From contig PLXI01000225.1 in the NCBI GenBank assembly GCA_003151375.1, positions 1 to 5,518 on the forward strand: a stretch of DNA of 5,518 bases, read 5' to 3'. The stretch comes from Hyphomicrobiales bacterium. Lineage in GTDB: Bacteria > Pseudomonadota > Alphaproteobacteria > Rhizobiales > Aestuariivirgaceae. Below are positions 4,232-5,518 of the stretch, piece after piece. The notes under the pieces are model-generated. The model was not told the DNA's origin. It ran no database searches and saw nothing but the letters and a program-made list of their open reading frames with translations. The translations under genes and the position numbers were made by a program. Within the stretch, counting starts at the first letter, position 1. Every line of letters begins with the position of its first letter.

Positions 4232-5518
4232 ATGACATATCAAAGCTTGAACCCTGCAACCGGAAAACTTCTAAAAACATTTGAAGAAATTTCTGACAAG
4301 CAATTGGAAGAGAAAATTGCCAATGCAGCAAGTTGTTTTACACTCTGGCGCAAGAAATCTTATGATGAACGCGCAGTGATCGTAAATAAAGTTGCGGCAC
4401 TGATGCTTGAGCAAAAAGAAGCTTTGGCCCACACGATGAGCATTGAAATGGGCAAACGTATTGCGGAAGCGCGTGGAGAAGTGGAGTTTAGCAGCCACAT
4501 TTTGAGCTATTACGCAAAAAATGCGGAACGCTTTTTGACACCAATGGCCTTGCATCCAGCTGTCGGTGAAGCCCATATGGAAAACAGCCCGATTGGCGTG
4601 TTGTTCGCGGTCGAGCCTTGGAATTTTCCATACTACCAGCTTGCACGGGTTGCAGGCCCGCATTTAATGGCAGGCAATGTGCTGCTGGTGAAACACGCTG
4701 GAAACGTGCCGCAGTGTGCCATGGCTTTCGAAGCTTTATGGGCCAAAGCCGGGGCTCCTGATGGTCTCTATACCAATTTGTTCATCTCTTATGATCAAGC
4801 CGATGCCATAATTGACGATCCGCGCGTCAAAGGCGTAGCGCTTACGGGTTCTGCAGCAGCGGGTGCCAAGATTGCCGCCCGCGCCGGGCAGAACTTGAAA
4901 CCTTCTTCGCTGGAGCTTGGCGGCAGTGACGCATTCATTGTGCTGGAGGATGCTGATTTAGAACATACCATGAAGTGGGCGATCTGGGGGCGCATGTATA
5001 ACGACGGGCAAACTTGCGTTGCGGCCAAACGGTTTATCGTTGTTGAGGCACTTGCTGATAGATTTCTGGAGAAGTTTAAAGCAGCCCTTTTGGCTCTTAA
5101 GCCGGGCGATCCTCTGGACGAGGCAACAACACTTGGACCGCTCTCGACTGAGGCAGCACTGGTGCAACTTTTGAAACAGGTCGATGCAGCGGTCTCCAAT
5201 GGAGCCAAGCTGGTGATCGGCGGCAAGCGCATTGAACGGGCTGGTTCATATATGGAGCCTACCATTCTCACCGATATCAAACCTGACAACCCCGCTTTCC
5301 GCGAAGAATTCTTTGGCCCCGTGGCGCTGTTTTTCCGCGTGAAGGATGAGGAAGCTGCGATTGCGCTGGCCAATAATTCAGACTTTGGTTTGGGCGGATC
5401 AGTGTTCACCAAGAATGTAGCGCGCGGCAAACGGGTCGCGAGTCGTATCGAAACCGGGATGATGTTTGTCAATAATTTGGATTGGGCCGACGCTGATCTG
5501 CCGTTTGGTGGTGTCAAA
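4232..5518 (+). CDS. NAD(P)-dependent aldehyde dehydrogenase, YneI/Sad succinate-semialdehyde type (3' end beyond window)
   Basis: 429 codons are open from ATG 4232 to the right edge; the family has about 455-465 residues, so some 30 are missing. It oxidises an aldehyde to the acid with NAD or NADP. Seen in order: SLNPATGKLL (5-14), EPWNFP (128-133, oxyanion Asn131), KHAGN (154-158, cofactor-binding Lys154), the nucleotide-binding loop at LTGSAAAGAKIA (204-215), LELGGSDAFIVL (227-238, general base Glu228), GQTCVAAKR (259-267, nucleophile Cys262) and EEFFGPV (358-364). The KHA and LELGGSD segments and the short N-terminus fit the E. coli Sad (YneI) branch as I recall it, which takes succinate semialdehyde; substrate is not proven. 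All catalytic residues are present. The cytoplasmic enzyme has no obvious link to the copper-type module upstream. Confidence 0.92.
   Translation, partial: MTYQSLNPATGKLLKTFEEISDKQLEEKIANAASCFTLWRKKSYDERAVIVNKVAALMLEQKEALAHTMSIEMGKRIAEARGEVEFSSHILSYYAKNAERFLTPMALHPAVGEAHMENSPIGVLFAVEPWNFPYYQLARVAGPHLMAGNVLLVKHAGNVPQCAMAFEALWAKAGAPDGLYTNLFISYDQADAIIDDPRVKGVALTGSAAAGAKIAARAGQNLKPSSLELGGSDAFIVLEDADLEHTMKWAIWGRMYNDGQTCVAAKRFIVVEALADRFLEKFKAALLALKPGDPLDEATTLGPLSTEAALVQLLKQVDAAVSNGAKLVIGGKRIERAGSYMEPTILTDIKPDNPAFREEFFGPVALFFRVKDEEAAIALANNSDFGLGGSVFTKNVARGKRVASRIETGMMFVNNLDWADADLPFGGVK

Noticed and set aside
4271..5517. Long minus-strand frames opposite the aldehyde dehydrogenase
   Set aside because: The plus strand carries all catalytic motifs of the enzyme in one open frame; the minus frames show low-complexity Ser/Ala-rich text typical of shadows.

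Overview
The window looks like alphaproteobacterial DNA, most likely Hyphomicrobiales (Rhizobiales). This rests on the ArdC/ParB gene set typical of rhizobial plasmids and integrative elements, a perfect FNR/FixK-type site, and a moderate GC content. The genus cannot be fixed from the sequence. Two blocks of different character meet in a 0.7 kb gene-free stretch and point away from each other.

Left block (1-1787, minus strand): a plasmid- or ICE-type 'leading region' operon, read right to left. It holds an ArdC-family antirestriction protein with a zincin HELGH motif, a 77-residue conserved-looking small protein, and a ParB/RepB/Spo0J-family protein cut by the window edge. Stops and starts overlap (ATGA) or lie 5 nt apart, so translation is coupled. 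In front of ardC lies an unusually long leader (about 1788-2190, minus strand). It contains several nested inverted repeats, competing hairpins and a hairpin followed by six T. It is a strong candidate cis-regulatory RNA and may correspond to the radC RNA motif, which is known upstream of antirestriction and other DNA-processing genes.

Right block (2276-4154, plus strand): a compact four-gene module. It encodes a 40-residue Met-rich single-span membrane peptide, a DUF302 protein, a Tat-exported protein that is only the first cupredoxin domain of a multicopper oxidase plus a Met/Cys-rich tail, and a four-span membrane protein with conserved-looking polar residues inside or near the membrane. 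A perfect TTGAT-N4-ATCAA site sits upstream with a fitting -10 box at the spacing of a class II FNR promoter. The genes suggest a copper-handling module at the cell envelope, switched on when oxygen is low; this function is inferred.

Far right (4232-5518, plus strand): the first 429 codons of a YneI/Sad-type NAD(P)-dependent aldehyde (succinate-semialdehyde) dehydrogenase. It follows the module after 77 nt with no visible terminator, and the window ends inside it.
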